Shown piece after piece: positions 6,303 through 7,191 of a stretch of 7,191 nt of DNA (its first letter is position 1; each line of letters opens with the position of its first letter). The translations under genes and the position numbers were made by a program. Under the pieces are notes generated by a model that saw nothing but the letters and a program-made list of their open reading frames with translations, had not been told where the DNA came from and ran no database searches. This DNA is from Gammaproteobacteria bacterium (GTDB lineage Bacteria; Pseudomonadota; Gammaproteobacteria; Pseudomonadales; Halieaceae): positions 1-7,191 of the forward strand of contig JAOUDU010000134.1 of assembly GCA_029859085.1 (NCBI GenBank), given 5' to 3'.

Positions 6303-7001
6303 TTGCACGCACAGTCCTCCCGGCCCAGCAGCAACCAGCCGCACCTGCACCCGAAGCTGGCCGCCACCGTGCGGCGGCACCTGGGAGCCAGGTCGCGCAA
6401 ACCCGTGGCGCCCCACAACGTCGCCGCCTGCAAAGTGCTGCTGGCAGAGCTGGCGGCCAGGCCGCGCCCGCTGGTACTGGATTCTTTCTGCGGCACGGGC
6501 CACAGCACCGCCGCCCTCGCCCGGCGCCACCCCGGGCACCTGGTGGTCGGGATCGACAAGTCCGGCCACCGCCTGGACCGGCACCCGGCCGACCCGGCCG
6601 GGCACTACCTGTTGCTGCGGGCGGAATGCGGGGACCTGTGGCGACTGCTGGTGGAGGAGGGGGTTGGCGTCGACCATCACTACCTGCTCTACCCCAACCC
6701 CTGGCCGAAAGCCAAGCACCTGCAGCGCAGGGTCCACGGCGGCGCCGGCTTTTACTGGTTACTGCAACTGGCCGCCGGCCGCCGGCCCGGGGCGGGCGCC
6801 CCCAGCCGGATCGAGCTGCGCAGCAACTGGCAGACCTATGTCGAGGAGTTTGGCGTGGCGATGCACCTGGCCGGTTTCCCGGGCAGCGTAGCCCGTGTTC
6901 CTCCGGGACCCGCCGACCTGAGCCTGTTCGAGCACAAGTATCGCGCCAGCGGCCACGAGCTGTGGTCCTATACCGGCCGCGCCTCGCCGGCCGCGCCGTG
7001 A
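6303..7001 (+). CDS. TrmB-like SAM-dependent methyltransferase (tRNA m7G46 methyltransferase family, diverged)
   Basis: The 232-residue protein from the TTG at 6303 has a Rossmann-type SAM-binding domain: motif I LVLDSFCGTGHSTAALA (57-73), an acidic strand end GIDKS (83-87), and LLLRAECGDLWRLL (103-116). It then shows YPNPWPKAKHLQRR (130-143), clearly related to the PDPWPKKRHHKRR active-site motif of TrmB, followed by ELRSNWQTYVEEF (171-183) and FEHKYRASGHELW (209-221). True TrmB has Asp where this protein has Asn (N132), and a TD motif where this has SN. Similar proteins are commonly labelled tRNA (guanine-N7)-methyltransferase in pseudomonads, but the changes make the tRNA m7G46 activity uncertain. 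The substrate may be a different RNA or a small molecule. A Gly/Pro/Arg-rich insert at 159-168 lies before the ELRSN strand. It is divergent from the acyltransferase and 49 nt upstream of cysE. Confidence 0.8.
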   Translation: MHAQSSRPSSNQPHLHPKLAATVRRHLGARSRKPVAPHNVAACKVLLAELAARPRPLVLDSFCGTGHSTAALARRHPGHLVVGIDKSGHRLDRHPADPAGHYLLLRAECGDLWRLLVEEGVGVDHHYLLYPNPWPKAKHLQRRVHGGAGFYWLLQLAAGRRPGAGAPSRIELRSNWQTYVEEFGVAMHLAGFPGSVARVPPGPADLSLFEHKYRASGHELWSYTGRASPAAP

Positions 7002-7026
7002 CGAAACCGGCGATCTGGGCTAAAGT
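6998..7026 (+). promoter_or_regulatory. Possible promoter of cysE
   Basis: GTGACG (6998-7003, 4 of 6 matches to TTGACA) overlaps the stop codon of the TrmB-like gene. After 17 nt comes TAAAGT (7021-7026, 4 of 6 matches to TATAAT). Transcription would start near 7033 and leave a short leader carrying GAGG (7041-7044), 6 nt before the cysE ATG. No terminator hairpin with a T run is seen between the two genes, so read-through from upstream is also possible. Confidence 0.35.
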
Positions 7027-7050
7027 GCCATATCGATACCGAGGTATTTT

Positions 7051-7191
7051 ATGTCCACACCAATTCACGACCCCCTGTGGGAACGCATCCGCCAGGAGAC
7101 CGCCCAGCACGCGAACGAGGAGCCGATCCTGGCCAGTTTCCTGCACGCGACGATTCTCAATCACGCCGAGCTCGAGGGCGCCCTGAGTTTT
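7051..7191 (+). CDS. cysE: Serine O-acetyltransferase, N-terminal fragment (cut by window edge)
   Basis: Only the first 47 codons are present. The peptide starts MSTPIHDPLWERIRQET and continues with EEPILASFLHATILNH and AELEGALSF. This matches the helical N-terminal domain of CysE, whose E. coli version has the pattern W-x-x-I-x-x-E-A, EPMLASFYHATLLKH and L-x-x-ALSY in the same order and spacing. CysE transfers acetyl from acetyl-CoA to serine, making O-acetylserine for cysteine synthesis in the cytoplasm; its hexapeptide catalytic domain would lie beyond the window. The ATG has GAGG 6 nt upstream. A possible promoter lies just before it. There is no sign of damage in the visible part. Confidence 0.9.
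   Translation, partial: MSTPIHDPLWERIRQETAQHANEEPILASFLHATILNHAELEGALSF

Noticed and set aside
5806..6891. 361-codon plus-strand frame across the acyltransferase and TrmB-like gene
   Set aside because: It runs antisense to one real gene and out of frame through another. Its composition (Pro/Ser/Arg-rich) is typical of a shadow frame.
6259..7164. 301-codon open frame antisense to the TrmB-like gene and cysE start
   Set aside because: Very Arg/Gly-rich, no motif, and overlaps two genes with clear homology on the other strand.

Overview
This is a GC-rich, gene-dense chromosomal window from a gammaproteobacterium. The evidence is protein likeness and gene order: a bioB-bioF cluster with a divergent comF, a modABC set, an SrkA/YihE-type kinase, and a cysE start. 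Resemblance is to pseudomonad or marine (Cellvibrio/Halieaceae-like) relatives, but I cannot fix the genus from sequence alone. There are no mobile elements, CRISPR arrays, tRNAs or rRNAs, and almost every base is coding.

Layout. Positions 1-1150, minus strand: the start of bioF (cut by the window edge) and complete bioB, the last steps of biotin synthesis. Positions 1151-1229: a short divergent control region. It has a good sigma-70-type promoter facing bioB and an inverted repeat (1209-1239) that matches the BirA biotin operator in sequence and spacing. Positions 1230-5445, plus strand: comF, modA, modB, modC and srkA. They are so tightly packed (38-nt gap, then overlaps of 10, 4 and 8 nt) that they are probably one transcription unit. 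Positions 5449-6171, minus strand: a lone hexapeptide-repeat acyltransferase, converging on srkA with only 3 nt between the stops. Positions 6303-7001, plus strand: a diverged TrmB-like SAM methyltransferase, best started at a TTG codon behind a clear Shine-Dalgarno sequence. Positions 7051-7191: the start of cysE (serine O-acetyltransferase), cut by the window edge.

How they work together. BioB and BioF make biotin, and the operator suggests that biotin-loaded BirA shuts off bioB. ModA, ModB and ModC form a complete molybdate ABC importer (periplasmic receptor, membrane channel, ATPase with a C-terminal TOBE domain). SrkA is a cytoplasmic stress-response kinase whose start codon lies inside the end of modC, so its expression is probably tied to the transporter.

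The window is mostly ordinary core genome and I do not see a clearly new defence or mobile system. The points most worth checking are the BirA-like operator shared between bioB and the comF-mod-srkA unit, a perfect 13-bp GC hairpin inside comF, the modC-srkA coupling, and the TrmB-like protein whose active-site motif differs from true TrmB.
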